A stretch of DNA of 64,000 nt from Burkholderiaceae bacterium (lineage in GTDB: Bacteria; Pseudomonadota; Gammaproteobacteria; Burkholderiales; Burkholderiaceae_E). Shown here piece after piece: positions 24,628 to 33,786 of this stretch (the first letter of the stretch is position 1; every line of letters starts with the position of its first letter). The notes below the pieces were generated by a model. The model had not been told where the DNA came from, did not search any database, and was given only the letters and a program-made list of their open reading frames with translations. The stretch is taken from assembly GCA_021463505.1 (NCBI GenBank), contig JAJTYR010000011.1:1-64000 (forward strand). The letters run 5' to 3'. A program made the translations under genes and the position numbers.

Positions 24628-25673
24628 TGCTGGCCTATGTCGCCAAGCGGCTGCTGCTGATGGTGCCCACGCTGGTCGGCATCCTGCTGGTGTCCTTCGT
24701 CGTCATCCAGTTCGTGCCCGGCGGCCCCGTGGAACAGCTGGTGCGCGAGCTGCGCGGCGGCGGTGTGGGCGGCGAGGTCGCCGCCACCGGCGGCGTGTAC
24801 CGCGGCGCGCAGGGCGTGGAGCCCGAGCGCGTCGCCGAATTCCGCAGGATGTACGGTTTCGACCGGCCGGCGCACGAACGCTTCCTCGAGATGCTGGCGC
24901 GCTACGCGGTGTTCGACCTGGGCACCAGCTACCTGCACCACAAGGGCGTCTGGCAGCTGATGGTGGAGAAGCTGCCGGTGTCGATCAGCCTGGGCGTCTG
25001 GAGTTTCCTGCTGGTCTACGCGGTGTCGATTCCGCTGGGCATCGCCAAGGCGGTGCGCCACGGCAGCCGCTTCGACCTGTGGACCTCGGTGGCGATCCTG
25101 GCCGGCTACGCGATTCCCGGTTTCGTGCTCGGCGTGGCGCTGCTGGTGCTGTTCGGCGGCGGCAGCTTCTGGCAGCTGTTTCCGCTGCGCGGACTGACGT
25201 CGGACAATTTCGCCGGCCTGTCGCTCGCGGGCAAGGTGCTCGACTACTTCTGGCACCTGGCGATGCCGCTGGCCTGCCTCACGGTGGGCAGCTTCGCGGT
25301 GACCACGATGCTCACGAAGAACACCTTCCTCGAGGAGATCCGCAAGCAGTACGTGCTGACCGCGCGCGCCCGGGGGCTGCCGGAGAGCCGCGTCTTCTAC
25401 CGGCACGTGTTCCGCAACGCGATGATTCCGCTGGTCACCGCATTCCCGGCGGCCTTCGTCGGCGCGTTCTTCGCCGGCTCGTTGCTGATCGAGACGCTGT
25501 TCTCGCTCGATGGACTGGGGCTGCTGTCCTACGAGGCGGTCATCCGGCGCGACTATCCGGTGGTACTCGGCTCGCTGTACGTGTTCTCGCTGCTCGGCCT
25601 GCTCACCCGGCTGGTTACCGACCTGGCCTACACCTGGGTCGATCCGCGCGTGAAGTTCGAGGCGGCCGGCTGA
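24627..25673 (+). CDS. yejB: Peptide ABC transporter permease YejB
   Basis: First permease of the Yej importer. 348 residues: MLAYVAKRLLLMVPTLVGIL, an extended periplasmic insert between spans 1 and 2 with RMYGFDRPAHERFLEML and FDLGTSYLHHKGVWQLM (YejB type), six membrane segments, and the EAA loop ARARGLPESRVFYRHVFRNA. Start and stop both overlap neighbours by one ATGA or TGATG unit, so yejA, B and E are probably coupled. Confidence 0.94.
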   Translation: MLAYVAKRLLLMVPTLVGILLVSFVVIQFVPGGPVEQLVRELRGGGVGGEVAATGGVYRGAQGVEPERVAEFRRMYGFDRPAHERFLEMLARYAVFDLGTSYLHHKGVWQLMVEKLPVSISLGVWSFLLVYAVSIPLGIAKAVRHGSRFDLWTSVAILAGYAIPGFVLGVALLVLFGGGSFWQLFPLRGLTSDNFAGLSLAGKVLDYFWHLAMPLACLTVGSFAVTTMLTKNTFLEEIRKQYVLTARARGLPESRVFYRHVFRNAMIPLVTAFPAAFVGAFFAGSLLIETLFSLDGLGLLSYEAVIRRDYPVVLGSLYVFSLLGLLTRLVTDLAYTWVDPRVKFEAAG

Positions 25674-26707
25674 TGGCGACGCCGCGGCGCTCGCTGTCGC
25701 CGGGCCGACGCGCCTGGCTGCGCTTTCGCGCCAACCGGCGCGGCTACTGGAGCCTGTGGGTCTTCGCACTCGTCTTCGGCGTGAGCCTGGTGGCCGAGGT
25801 CCTGTCGAACGATCGCCCGATCGTCGCGCACTACCAGGGCGAGCTGTACTGGCCGCTGTGGCGGCAGTATCCGGAGACCACCTTCGGGGGCGACTTCCGC
25901 ACCGCCACCGACTACCTCGACCCGTTCATTCGCCAGCGCCTGTCGCACGACGGCAACTGGGCGATCTACCCGCCGAATCCATACCGCTTCGACACGATCA
26001 ATTATTTCGCGCCCAGCCCGAACCCGGCGCCGCCGTCGCCGGCGAACCTGCTCGGCACCGACGACCAGGGACGCGACGTGCTCGCACGGCTGCTCTACGG
26101 CTTTCGCCTCTCGGTGCTCTTCGGCATGGCGCTCACCGCCGTCGGCATGCTGTTCGGCATCGCGGCGGGCGCGGTTCAGGGCTATTTCGGCGGTCGCGTC
26201 GACCTGACGCTGCAGCGCCTGACCGAGATCTGGGGATCGATCCCCGAGCTGTATCTGCTGCTGATCCTGGCGTCGATCTTCGAGCCGAGCATCTGGATCC
26301 TGCTCGCGATCCTGTCGCTGTTCGCGTGGATGGGGCTCTCGGACTACGTGCGCGCCGAGTTCCTGCGCAACCGCCAGCTCGAATACGTCACCGCGGCGCG
26401 CGCGCTCGGGCTGTCGAGCCTGCAGGTGATCGGCCGGCACGTGCTGCCGAACTCGCTCACCCCGGTGATCGCGTTCCTGCCGTTCCGGATGAGCGCGGCG
26501 ATCGTCGCGCTCACCAGCCTCGACTTCCTCGGTCTGGGCGTGCCGCCGTCGACGCCGAGCCTGGGCGAGCTGCTCGCGCAGGGCAAGGCGAACCTCGATG
26601 CGTGGTGGATCTCGCTCGGCACCTTCGGCGTGCTGGTGGGCATGCTGATGCTGCTGATCTTCATCGGCGAAGCGCTGCGTGATGCACTCGACACGCGCAG
26701 GGGTTGA
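25673..26707 (+). CDS. yejE: Peptide ABC transporter permease YejE
   Basis: Second permease of the Yej importer. 344 residues. The N-terminus LSPGRRAWLRFRANRRGYW is the usual YejE beginning. A long periplasmic segment follows the first span (DFRTATDYLDPFIRQRL), then LGTDDQGRDVLARLLYGFRL and the EAA loop AARALGLSSLQVIGRHVLPN. The coupling ATG is at the yejB stop. Motifs are intact. Confidence 0.94.
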   Translation: MATPRRSLSPGRRAWLRFRANRRGYWSLWVFALVFGVSLVAEVLSNDRPIVAHYQGELYWPLWRQYPETTFGGDFRTATDYLDPFIRQRLSHDGNWAIYPPNPYRFDTINYFAPSPNPAPPSPANLLGTDDQGRDVLARLLYGFRLSVLFGMALTAVGMLFGIAAGAVQGYFGGRVDLTLQRLTEIWGSIPELYLLLILASIFEPSIWILLAILSLFAWMGLSDYVRAEFLRNRQLEYVTAARALGLSSLQVIGRHVLPNSLTPVIAFLPFRMSAAIVALTSLDFLGLGVPPSTPSLGELLAQGKANLDAWWISLGTFGVLVGMLMLLIFIGEALRDALDTRRG

Positions 26708-26710
26708 CGG

Positions 26711-28363
26711 GTGAGCGCGTCCGCAGTCGCCCGATCCGCGCAGGTCGGCACACCGGCCGAGGCTCCGTTGCTGTCGGTCGAGGACCTGGTGGTCGAATTC
26801 GCGACCGCCAGCGGTACGGCGCGCGTGGTCGATGGGGCGGGTTTCACGGTCGGGCGCGGCGAGAAGTTCGCGCTGGTCGGGGAGTCGGGCTCGGGCAAGA
26901 CCGTGACCGCGCTGTCGGTCCTGCGCCTGAACGCCGACGCGCGCTACGCCGGGCGCGTCGCGTTCGATGGCCGCGACCTGCTCGGCGCGAGCGAGCGGCA
27001 CCTGCGCGGCGTGCGTGGGCGCGAGATCGCGATGATCTTCCAGGAGCCGATGACAGCGCTCAACCCGGTGTACCCGATCGGCCGGCAGATCTGCGAGGCG
27101 ATCGAGTTGCACGAGGGGCTCGGGCGCCGCCAGGCCGAGCAGCGTGCGCTCGAACTGCTCGAGCGCACGCACCTGCCCGAACCCCGACGACGCCTGGCGA
27201 GCTATCCGCACGAGCTCTCCGGCGGCCAGCGCCAGCGCGCGATGATCGCGATGGCGCTCGCCTGCCATCCGAAGCTGCTGATCGCCGACGAGCCAACGAC
27301 CGCGCTCGACGTGACGATCCAGCGGCAGATCGTTGCGCTGCTCGATGAACTGCAGCGCGACACCGGGATGTCGGTGCTGCTGATCACGCACGACCTGCCG
27401 CTGGTGCGCACGTTCGCCGACCGCGTGGCGGTGATGAAGGGTGGTTGCGTGGTCGAAGAGGGCGCCACCGCGCAGGTGTTCGCGCAGCCGCGCCACCCGT
27501 ACACGCGGATGCTGATCGACAGCCGGCCGCGCCGTGCGGTGTCACCCGTGCCGGCGGGTGCCACACCGCTGCTCGAGGCACGCGGCGTTGGTTGCCGCTT
27601 TCGCCTGCGCCACGGCTGGTTCGGCGCGCGCGCGTTCGACGCGGTGCGTGCGGTGGACCTGCGCCTGGCGCGCGGCGAGACGCTGGGCATCGTCGGCGAA
27701 TCGGGCTCGGGCAAGAGCACGCTCGGCCTGACCTTGCTGCGGCTGGCACAGGGTCAGGCGAGTGGCGAGATCCGCTTCTCGGGCCGGCGCATCGACGCGC
27801 TCGGCCAGCGCGCGCTGCGCTCGCTGCGGCGCGACATGCAGGCGGTGTTCCAGGACCCGTTCAATTCGCTGTCCCCACGGCGTACCGTGCTGCAGATCGT
27901 CGAGGAAGGGCTCGCGCTGCACCGTCCCGGGCTCGGCGCGGTCGCCCGCCGCGACGCGGTCGTGGCGATGCTCGACGAGGTGGGCCTGGGGGCCGACGCG
28001 CTCGGGCGTTATCCGCACGAGTTCTCCGGTGGCCAGCGCCAGCGGATCTCGATCGCGCGCGCGGTGATCCTGCAACCGGCGCTGCTGGTGCTCGACGAGC
28101 CGACCTCGGCGCTGGACGTGTCGGTGCAGCGCCAGGTGCTCGAGTTGCTGGCGGCGCTGCAGCGGCGCCATGCCATGGCTTACCTGTTCATCACGCATGA
28201 CCTGGCGGTGGTGCGCGCGATGGCGCACCGCGTCGTCGTGATGAAGGATGGCAGGATCGTCGAGACCGGCGAAACCGGTGCGCTGTTCGCCGCACCGCGC
28301 GAGGCGTATACCCGTGAACTGCTGGCGGCGTCGCTGCCGGGGCTGGAGCCAGGGCGGACGTGA
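26711..28363 (+). CDS. yejF: Peptide ABC transporter ATPase YejF (two nucleotide-binding domains)
   Basis: 550-residue fused ATPase. Domain 1: Walker A GESGSGKT at ~57-64, signature [10 protein letters not shown] at ~170, Walker [13 protein letters not shown]. Domain 2: Walker [10 protein letters not shown] at ~329-337, signature [10 protein letters not shown] at ~438, Walker [13 protein letters not shown]. Each has the oligopeptide-type tail ([19 protein letters not shown]). GTG 26711 lies three bases after the yejE stop. It completes yejABEF. It converges on mltD with 19 bases between the stops and no visible terminator. Confidence 0.94.
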   Translation: MSASAVARSAQVGTPAEAPLLSVEDLVVEFATASGTARVVDGAGFTVGRGEKFALVGESGSGKTVTALSVLRLNADARYAGRVAFDGRDLLGASERHLRGVRGREIAMIFQEPMTALNPVYPIGRQICEAIELHEGLGRRQAEQRALELLERTHLPEPRRRLASYPHELSGGQRQRAMIAMALACHPKLLIADEPTTALDVTIQRQIVALLDELQRDTGMSVLLITHDLPLVRTFADRVAVMKGGCVVEEGATAQVFAQPRHPYTRMLIDSRPRRAVSPVPAGATPLLEARGVGCRFRLRHGWFGARAFDAVRAVDLRLARGETLGIVGESGSGKSTLGLTLLRLAQGQASGEIRFSGRRIDALGQRALRSLRRDMQAVFQDPFNSLSPRRTVLQIVEEGLALHRPGLGAVARRDAVVAMLDEVGLGADALGRYPHEFSGGQRQRISIARAVILQPALLVLDEPTSALDVSVQRQVLELLAALQRRHAMAYLFITHDLAVVRAMAHRVVVMKDGRIVETGETGALFAAPREAYTRELLAASLPGLEPGRT

Positions 28364-28382
28364 AGCCGCGGTGCCGGGACGC

Positions 28383-30206
28383 TCAGGTGCGCTTGTGGGG
28401 GCGCTTCGCGGATCGTCTGGCCGGGGCGCCCGGATCCGCGTCGTTGCGCCCGGTTGCGCGCACTTTCTTCGCCGTCGTTGCGGGGCGTGTTGCGCCCTGC
28501 TTGTGGCTGGCCGCGCGCTTGCCGTGCGCGCCGGCGCTGCGCGTGGGCCTGGCGGCGGCGGGTGCTGCCTCCTCGCGCGGTTCGGGGGCAGCCTGCTCGC
28601 GGCGCAACACCGCGTGGACGATGTGCGCTTCGTCGGTTCGGGTGCGCACGACGCGCCGGTCGCCGTCCTCGGTGGTGAGCAGCGTCTGCGCGCTGGCCGG
28701 GCGCACGAGCAGGTTCATGCCGGCGTGCACGCCCCTGGACAGCACGTTCCACGCCTTCAGGTTGGCGATCGTCGTGCCGTAGCGCCGCGCGATCGATGCA
28801 AGCGTCTCGCGGCGCCTGACGGTATGCCAGGCGGCCGGACGCTCCACCAGTTCGTAGACGCGCGGCCCTTCGAAGCGTTCGACGCGCGATTCGTCTTCCA
28901 CAGCGCGTTGCGGCGCGAGAATGCGTGTGCCGGGCAGGATGTGCTGGCCCGGACGCAGGTCGTTGGCCTCGCGCAACTCGGCGATCGCGACGCCGCCTCG
29001 CTGCGCCAGTGCTTCCAGGGTTTCGCCCGTCTGCAGCGTGTGTGGCTGCCAGGTGGCGAAGGCGCGATTGGCGTTCCCGTGGCGCTCGACGGCTGCCATG
29101 AACGCGTCGATCCGGTCGGCGGGCAGCTTGATCTGGTTGTTGCGGCTTGCGGCGATCACCGGTCGGTTGTGCGCCGGATTCAGCGCGACGAATTCATCCA
29201 CGCTCATCCCGGCGAACTGCGCGGCCAGCTTCAGGTCGATCGGACGGGTTTTCTCGATCGTGACGAAGTACGGCTGGTTGGGCAACTCCGGCAGCACGAC
29301 GCCCAACTCGTCGGCGCGCAGCAGGATGTTCTTGAGTGCCATCAGCTTCGGCACGTAGTGGCGCGTCTCCGCCGGCATCTTCAGCGACAGGTAGCCGGTG
29401 GGCAGGCCGCGCAACTGGTTGTGGCGCACCGCTCGCGCCACGGCGCCTTCGCCCCAGTTGTACGAGGCGAGCGCGAGGAACCAGTCGTTGCCGTGCATCG
29501 CATGGATCTTCTGCAGGTAGTCGAGCGCTGCCTCGGTGGACTTCACCACGTCGCGACGGTTGTCGACCCACCAGTCCTGCTGCAGGTTGTAGGCACGCCC
29601 GGTCGACGGAATGAACTGCCACAGCCCGGCAGCCTGGGCGTGCGACAGCGCAACCGGGTTCATCGCGCTCTCGACGAATGGCAGCAGTGCCAGTTCGGTG
29701 GGCATGCCGCGCCTTTCGATCTCTTCGACGATGTGGAACAGGTAGCGGCTGCCTCGCGAGAACATGCGCTGCAGGTAGTCGGGGCGCTCCAGGTAGAAGC
29801 GTTCCTTCCGGGCCACCAGCGCACTGGCGAGTGGCGGCATCGCGAAGCCCGCGCGGATGCGGTCCCAGAGGCTGCCGAATGGTGCAGCCGGCTGTGCAGG
29901 CCGCCCGGTGGGCGCCGGCAGCGACGCGAGCACGTCGGTGCGCCCGGCAGCGGGTGCGGCAGGTGCGGTCGATGCAGCCGACGAGGCGGGTGCGGCAGGT
30001 GCGGTCGATGCGGCCGACGAGGCGGGTGCGGCAGGCGCAGCCGGCGCAGCGGAGGCGGCGTGACTCGCGACTGGCCGAGCAGCGGCGGCCGGCGCTGCCC
30101 GGCCGATCGGCGCCGGCCGCTGCGGTTCGACCGGGGTCAGCGTGGAACAGCCGGCGGCGACGAGCAGGCCGCCCAGCAGTGCGCCAAAACGAAGAAAATG
30201 CACCAA
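28383..30206 (-). CDS. mltD: Membrane-bound lytic transglycosylase D, lipoprotein with LysM repeats
   Basis: Cleaves peptidoglycan glycan strands with formation of 1,6-anhydro ends. 607 residues: lipobox ending at Cys20 (LLVAAGC), an Ala/Pro-rich linker (~25-105), a transglycosylase domain with catalytic Glu in LALLPFVESAMNP and LWQFIPSTGRAY, LASYNWGEGAVARAV, then two LysM-like motifs at ~388 (HTLQTGETLEALAQRGG) and ~459 (HTVRRRETLASIARRYG). The tail is very basic and Ala-rich, which is longer than usual. The linker holds 36-bp tandem repeats. Confidence 0.92.
   Translation of the reverse strand: MVHFLRFGALLGGLLVAAGCSTLTPVEPQRPAPIGRAAPAAAARPVASHAASAAPAAPAAPASSAASTAPAAPASSAASTAPAAPAAGRTDVLASLPAPTGRPAQPAAPFGSLWDRIRAGFAMPPLASALVARKERFYLERPDYLQRMFSRGSRYLFHIVEEIERRGMPTELALLPFVESAMNPVALSHAQAAGLWQFIPSTGRAYNLQQDWWVDNRRDVVKSTEAALDYLQKIHAMHGNDWFLALASYNWGEGAVARAVRHNQLRGLPTGYLSLKMPAETRHYVPKLMALKNILLRADELGVVLPELPNQPYFVTIEKTRPIDLKLAAQFAGMSVDEFVALNPAHNRPVIAASRNNQIKLPADRIDAFMAAVERHGNANRAFATWQPHTLQTGETLEALAQRGGVAIAELREANDLRPGQHILPGTRILAPQRAVEDESRVERFEGPRVYELVERPAAWHTVRRRETLASIARRYGTTIANLKAWNVLSRGVHAGMNLLVRPASAQTLLTTEDGDRRVVRTRTDEAHIVHAVLRREQAAPEPREEAAPAAARPTRSAGAHGKRAASHKQGATRPATTAKKVRATGRNDADPGAPARRSAKRPHKRT
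29951..30038. repeat. 36-bp tandem repeat in the mltD linker
   Basis: Two nearly identical 36-bp units (29951-29986 and 29987-30022, one base different) plus a partial third. Each encodes 12 residues of the PASSAASTAPAA type, so copy number can vary without a frameshift and would change linker length between the lipid anchor and the catalytic domain. Confidence 0.85.
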
Positions 30207-30310
30207 CGACGACCCCTGGTTCCCTGATTCGACGCGCCGAGCCGAGCGATCCTACGGAAGGGTGCTGCAGCGGTCAAGGAAGCAGATCACGGCTGCGGGA
30301 CGCGATCCGC

Positions 30311-31144
30311 TCAGCGAAAACCATCTTTCCACGCGCGCAGTGCGGTGAAGCTGTCGAGCCGCGAGACGGGCGCATGGCCCAGACGGCCGGCGATCGCCGC
30401 GAGCACGCCGGCGGCGTCGGCGCGCAGGAACGGATTGGTGGCGAGTTCGATCGCGATCGAACTGGGCACGGTGCGCGCGCCGGCCGTGCGCATCCGGTGC
30501 GCCTCGTCCAGGCGCGCGTGCACCGCTTCGCCATCCGGTTCGGCAGCGGCCGCGAAACGCAGGTTCGACAGCGTGTATTCGTGCGCGCAATACACCAGTG
30601 TCTCGGGGTCGAGGGCGGCGAGTCGGTCGAGCGAATCGAGCATCTGCGCCGGCGTGCCTTCGAACAGTCGCCCGCACCCGGCGGCGAACAGCGTGTCGCC
30701 GCAAAACAGCAGCGGCCGCGGGTCGCCGCCGAACGGCCTGGCGACATAGGCGATGTGCCCGCGGGTGTGGCCCGGCACGTCGAGCACGCGCAGCGTCGCG
30801 CCTGTGTCCGCGATGGTGATCGTGTCGCCGCCGGAGAGCCGGTGGTCGACGCCGGCGATCGACTCGCCGGCCGGGCCATGGACCACGGGTCGCCAGTGCT
30901 CGACGAGTTCGCGCACGCCGCCCACGTGATCCGGATGGTGATGTGTCAGTAAAATGGCCGCGAGGCGCAGCGCGCGCGCCGCCAGCCACCGCTGCACGGG
31001 CGCCGCGTCGCCCGGATCGACAACCACGGCGCTGTCGCTGCCGGGCGTGTGCAACGACCAGATGTAGTTGTCCTCGAACGCGTCGATCGCCTCGACGCAC
31101 GGATGTGGTTGCGGCGCGTAGCGCCAGGCGGATTCGGGCTGCAT
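30311..31144 (-). CDS. gloB: Hydroxyacylglutathione hydrolase (glyoxalase II)
   Basis: Hydrolyses S-lactoylglutathione in methylglyoxal detoxification. 277 residues with the metallo-beta-lactamase motif THHHPDHVGG (T67-H73), further metal ligands in VPGHTRGHIAYV and LLFCGDTLFAAGCGRLFEG, and the glyoxalase II C-terminal part VYCAHEYTLSNLRFA with TNPFLRAD. ATG 31144 is the only start that gives the normal beginning (YAPQPHPCVEAIDAFEDNYIW). Its start codon is three bases from the start of the divergent methyltransferase. The gloB-methyltransferase-rnhA-dnaQ order is conserved as far as E. coli. Confidence 0.94.
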   Translation of the reverse strand: MQPESAWRYAPQPHPCVEAIDAFEDNYIWSLHTPGSDSAVVVDPGDAAPVQRWLAARALRLAAILLTHHHPDHVGGVRELVEHWRPVVHGPAGESIAGVDHRLSGGDTITIADTGATLRVLDVPGHTRGHIAYVARPFGGDPRPLLFCGDTLFAAGCGRLFEGTPAQMLDSLDRLAALDPETLVYCAHEYTLSNLRFAAAAEPDGEAVHARLDEAHRMRTAGARTVPSSIAIELATNPFLRADAAGVLAAIAGRLGHAPVSRLDSFTALRAWKDGFR

Positions 31145-31147
31145 GGC

Positions 31148-31951
31148 ATGAAGATGGGTGACGCTGCAATTATACGAAGCACCGAGGACGTGCGCGCCGG
31201 GCGCGTCGCCTGGCGCGAATGGCTCGGTTCGCCGCCAGGGCGCTATGTGCTCGACTGGCAACAGCAGCAGTTCGACCTCGTGCTGGCCGACGTATTCGGT
31301 TTTCATGCCCTGCAGTGCGGACTGCCGCAGCTCGATGCGCTGCGCGACAACCGCATGCCGCACCGCATCCGCGCCTGCGAGCCCTGCGACCTGCCGCTGC
31401 AGGGTGGCGCGAGCGTGGTGGTCGGGCAGTTCGAGGAGCTGCCATTTGCTTCACAGTCCATCGACCTGGTGGTGCTGCCTCACGTGCTGGAGTTTGCCTG
31501 CGACCCACACCAGGTGCTGCGCGAAGTCGATCGCGTGCTGCGCCCGGAGGGCCGGGTGATGGTCTCGGGATTCAACCCGGTGAGCCTGTGGGGTGCGCGC
31601 CAGTGGCTGACACGCGGCGTCTCGCGCCGGCCGTTCCTGCCTCGCGAAGGTCACTTCATCGGGCTGCCGCGCCTGCGCGACTGGCTCGAGTTGCTGGGCT
31701 TCGAGTTCGATCGTGGGCGCTATGGCTGCTACCGCCCGCCATGCCGCACGCAGCAGTGGCTCGATCGCACGGATTTCATGGAGTCGGCGGGTGACCGCTG
31801 GTGGCCGATCTGCGGCGCGTTGTACATCGTGTCGGGCATCAAGCGGGTGCGCGGCATGCGGCTGATCGGGCCGGCCTGGCGCCCGGCGCATGCGCCGCGT
31901 GCGCCTGCAGCGGCGGTGTCGCCGCGCTGCGAGTCCGGCCGCGAGGCCTGA
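31148..31951 (+). CDS. SAM-dependent methyltransferase, YafS-like
   Basis: 267 residues with a class I methyltransferase fold, Methyltransf_11-like: VVVGQFEELPFASQSIDLVV, LPHVLEFACDPHQVLREVDR and VLRPEGRVMVSGFNPVSLWG. The N-terminal glycine-rich motif I is not obvious, as in YafS relatives. Target unknown. Its place opposite gloB and before rnhA matches yafS. ATG 31148 or 31154 may be the start. With 31148 there are only three bases between the two divergent start codons, so at least one promoter must lie inside the other gene. Confidence 0.8.
   Translation: MKMGDAAIIRSTEDVRAGRVAWREWLGSPPGRYVLDWQQQQFDLVLADVFGFHALQCGLPQLDALRDNRMPHRIRACEPCDLPLQGGASVVVGQFEELPFASQSIDLVVLPHVLEFACDPHQVLREVDRVLRPEGRVMVSGFNPVSLWGARQWLTRGVSRRPFLPREGHFIGLPRLRDWLELLGFEFDRGRYGCYRPPCRTQQWLDRTDFMESAGDRWWPICGALYIVSGIKRVRGMRLIGPAWRPAHAPRAPAAAVSPRCESGREA
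31169..31174 (-). promoter_or_regulatory. Consensus TATAAT -10 for gloB, inside the methyltransferase frame
   Basis: The minus strand reads TATAAT, a perfect -10 in very GC-rich surroundings. Transcription from it would start about 18 bases before the gloB ATG. The matching -35 position is poor. It lies within the first ten codons of the divergent methyltransferase as annotated. Confidence 0.5.
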
Positions 31952-31990
31952 ACAGGTCCGGTGCGGGGATGGTCGCAGTGTGAACAGATC

Positions 31991-33208
31991 CTATTTCGCG
32001 TACATGTAGGCGCGTGACATCGGCAGCGGGCTTTCGGCGCCGCCGGCGCCGCTGCGCGGCCGGATCGCCTGCAACTGGTAGACGTTGACCCAGCCGTGGG
32101 CGAATGCGTGCGCGCATCCGGCCAGGTAGACGCGCCAGATGCGCGCGCGCTTCTCGCCGGCCATCGCGGTGAGCCGCTCGACCTGGCGCTCGAAGCTGCC
32201 GGACCAGAGATCGAGCGTCTTCGCATAGTGGCGCCGCAGCGATTCGGCGTCGGTGAGCTCGAGCCCGGCCTCGGACAGCTCGCGAATCGCCAGCGAGACG
32301 TGGGGCAGCTCGCCATCGGGGAACACGAAGCGGTCGATGAACTCGCCTGCGCCGAGCGCGACCGAGCGGTTGTCGGCGTCAGCCGACGTGATGCCGTGGT
32401 TCAGCGCGACGCCGCCCGGTTCGAGCAACCGGTGGACGGTGTCGAAGTAGCCGCGCAGATTCTTCAGTCCCACGTGCTCGAACATGCCGATCGACGAGAT
32501 GCGGTCGAACCTGGCGTCATCGGGCACGTCGCGGTAGTCCTGCAGACGGATCTCGACCCGGTCTTCGAGCCCCGCCTCGCGGACGCGCTCGCGCGCCAGT
32601 TCGAACTGGTTGGTCGACAGCGTGATGCCCACCGCCTTCACGCCGTAGCGGCTGGCCGCGTGGATGACCATCGCGCCCCAGCCGCAGCCGATGTCGAGCA
32701 GGGTCTGGCCCGGCGCGAGCATCAGCTTTCGGCAGATGTGATCGAGCTTTTGTACCTGTGCGGTGGCGAGGTCTTCGTCGCCGGTGCCGAAGTACGCGCA
32801 GGAATAGACCATGCGCGGGTCGAGCCAGGCCGAATAGAATTCGTTGGAGACGTCGTAGTGGTACTCGATCGCCCTGCGGTCGCTCTTGCGCGTGTGTCGC
32901 GCAAGCCAGGACGGAAGCCTGCCGCGGCCATGGTCCTCGTCGCCGGTGCGTGAGAGGCGCTCGGCGACGGACACGATGTCGCGGATGTCGCCGTCGACGT
33001 CGATGTGCCCTTCGACGAAGGCTTCGCCGAGCGTCGACATCGAGGGTCTCAGGAAATAGCGGGCCGAAGCAGCGTCCTTCAGTCGCAGGTCGACCCGCGG
33101 CTCGTCGCCGAGTGCGACCGTCGAGCCGTCCCACAGCGTGACCCGCAGCGGCATGGACTGGCGGCTGCGCAGTGCTTCGAGGTATTTCAGGACCTGTTTC
33201 TCGATCAT
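31991..33208 (-). CDS. cfa: Cyclopropane-fatty-acyl-phospholipid synthase
   Basis: Transfers a methylene from SAM to unsaturated acyl chains of membrane lipids. About 405 residues: N-terminal lipid-binding domain ([17 protein letters not shown]), [21 protein letters not shown] motif [41 protein letters not shown] with the conserved Glu-His, and the C-terminal [18 protein letters not shown] 33208 gives the usual [10 protein letters not shown] beginning; ATG 33244 in frame would add 12 residues. Divergent from rnhA. Confidence 0.92.
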   Translation of the reverse strand: MIEKQVLKYLEALRSRQSMPLRVTLWDGSTVALGDEPRVDLRLKDAASARYFLRPSMSTLGEAFVEGHIDVDGDIRDIVSVAERLSRTGDEDHGRGRLPSWLARHTRKSDRRAIEYHYDVSNEFYSAWLDPRMVYSCAYFGTGDEDLATAQVQKLDHICRKLMLAPGQTLLDIGCGWGAMVIHAASRYGVKAVGITLSTNQFELARERVREAGLEDRVEIRLQDYRDVPDDARFDRISSIGMFEHVGLKNLRGYFDTVHRLLEPGGVALNHGITSADADNRSVALGAGEFIDRFVFPDGELPHVSLAIRELSEAGLELTDAESLRRHYAKTLDLWSGSFERQVERLTAMAGEKRARIWRVYLAGCAHAFAHGWVNVYQLQAIRPRSGAGGAESPLPMSRAYMYAK

Positions 33209-33300
33209 CGGAATGCCCCCCGTGTTTCCAGAGACAGTCGCCATTAAAATGCCTGCGCTGCCGGGCTGCAACCCGTGGCCGGCCGCGAACGGATCCCGGC

Positions 33301-33732
33301 ATGGTGGAAGTGGTCGACATCTATACCGACGGCGCGTGCAAGGGCAATCCCGGCCCCGGCGGCTGGGGCGCCCTGCTTTGCTGGCGCGGGCACGAGCGCG
33401 AGCTGTTCGGTGGCGAGGTGGCGACGACCAACAACCGGATGGAACTGCTGGCGGTGATTCGCGGGCTCTCGGCGCTGCGGCGCAACGCACGCGCGGTGGT
33501 GCACACCGACTCGCAGTACGTGCACAAGGGAATCACCGAGTGGCTGCCGGCCTGGAAGGCGCGAGGCTGGAAAACCGCCGATCGCAGGCCGGTGAAGAAC
33601 GTCGATCTCTGGTGCGAACTCGACGCGCTGGTCGCCCGCCATTCGGTGGAGTGGCGCTGGGTGAGGGGGCATTCCGGCCATCCCGGCAACGAGCGTGCCG
33701 ACGCGCTGGCCAACCGCGGCGTGCCTTCCTGA
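33301..33732 (+). CDS. rnhA: Ribonuclease HI
   Basis: Removes the RNA strand of RNA-DNA hybrids. 143 residues with the full active site: Asp10 in [16 protein letters not shown], Glu48 in NNRMELLAV, Asp70 in HTDSQYV, His in [14 protein letters not shown] and the final Asp in the same motif. The basic handle region [17 protein letters not shown] is present. ATG 33301 matches the normal N-terminus. rnhA and dnaQ are kept close but are separated here by an RND efflux pair. Confidence 0.96.
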   Translation: MVEVVDIYTDGACKGNPGPGGWGALLCWRGHERELFGGEVATTNNRMELLAVIRGLSALRRNARAVVHTDSQYVHKGITEWLPAWKARGWKTADRRPVKNVDLWCELDALVARHSVEWRWVRGHSGHPGNERADALANRGVPS

Positions 33733-33786
33733 GGGCGCCGACGACGGGGCCCCGCGCGCTATGTTAGTGTCGCGCAGCCCGGTTGG

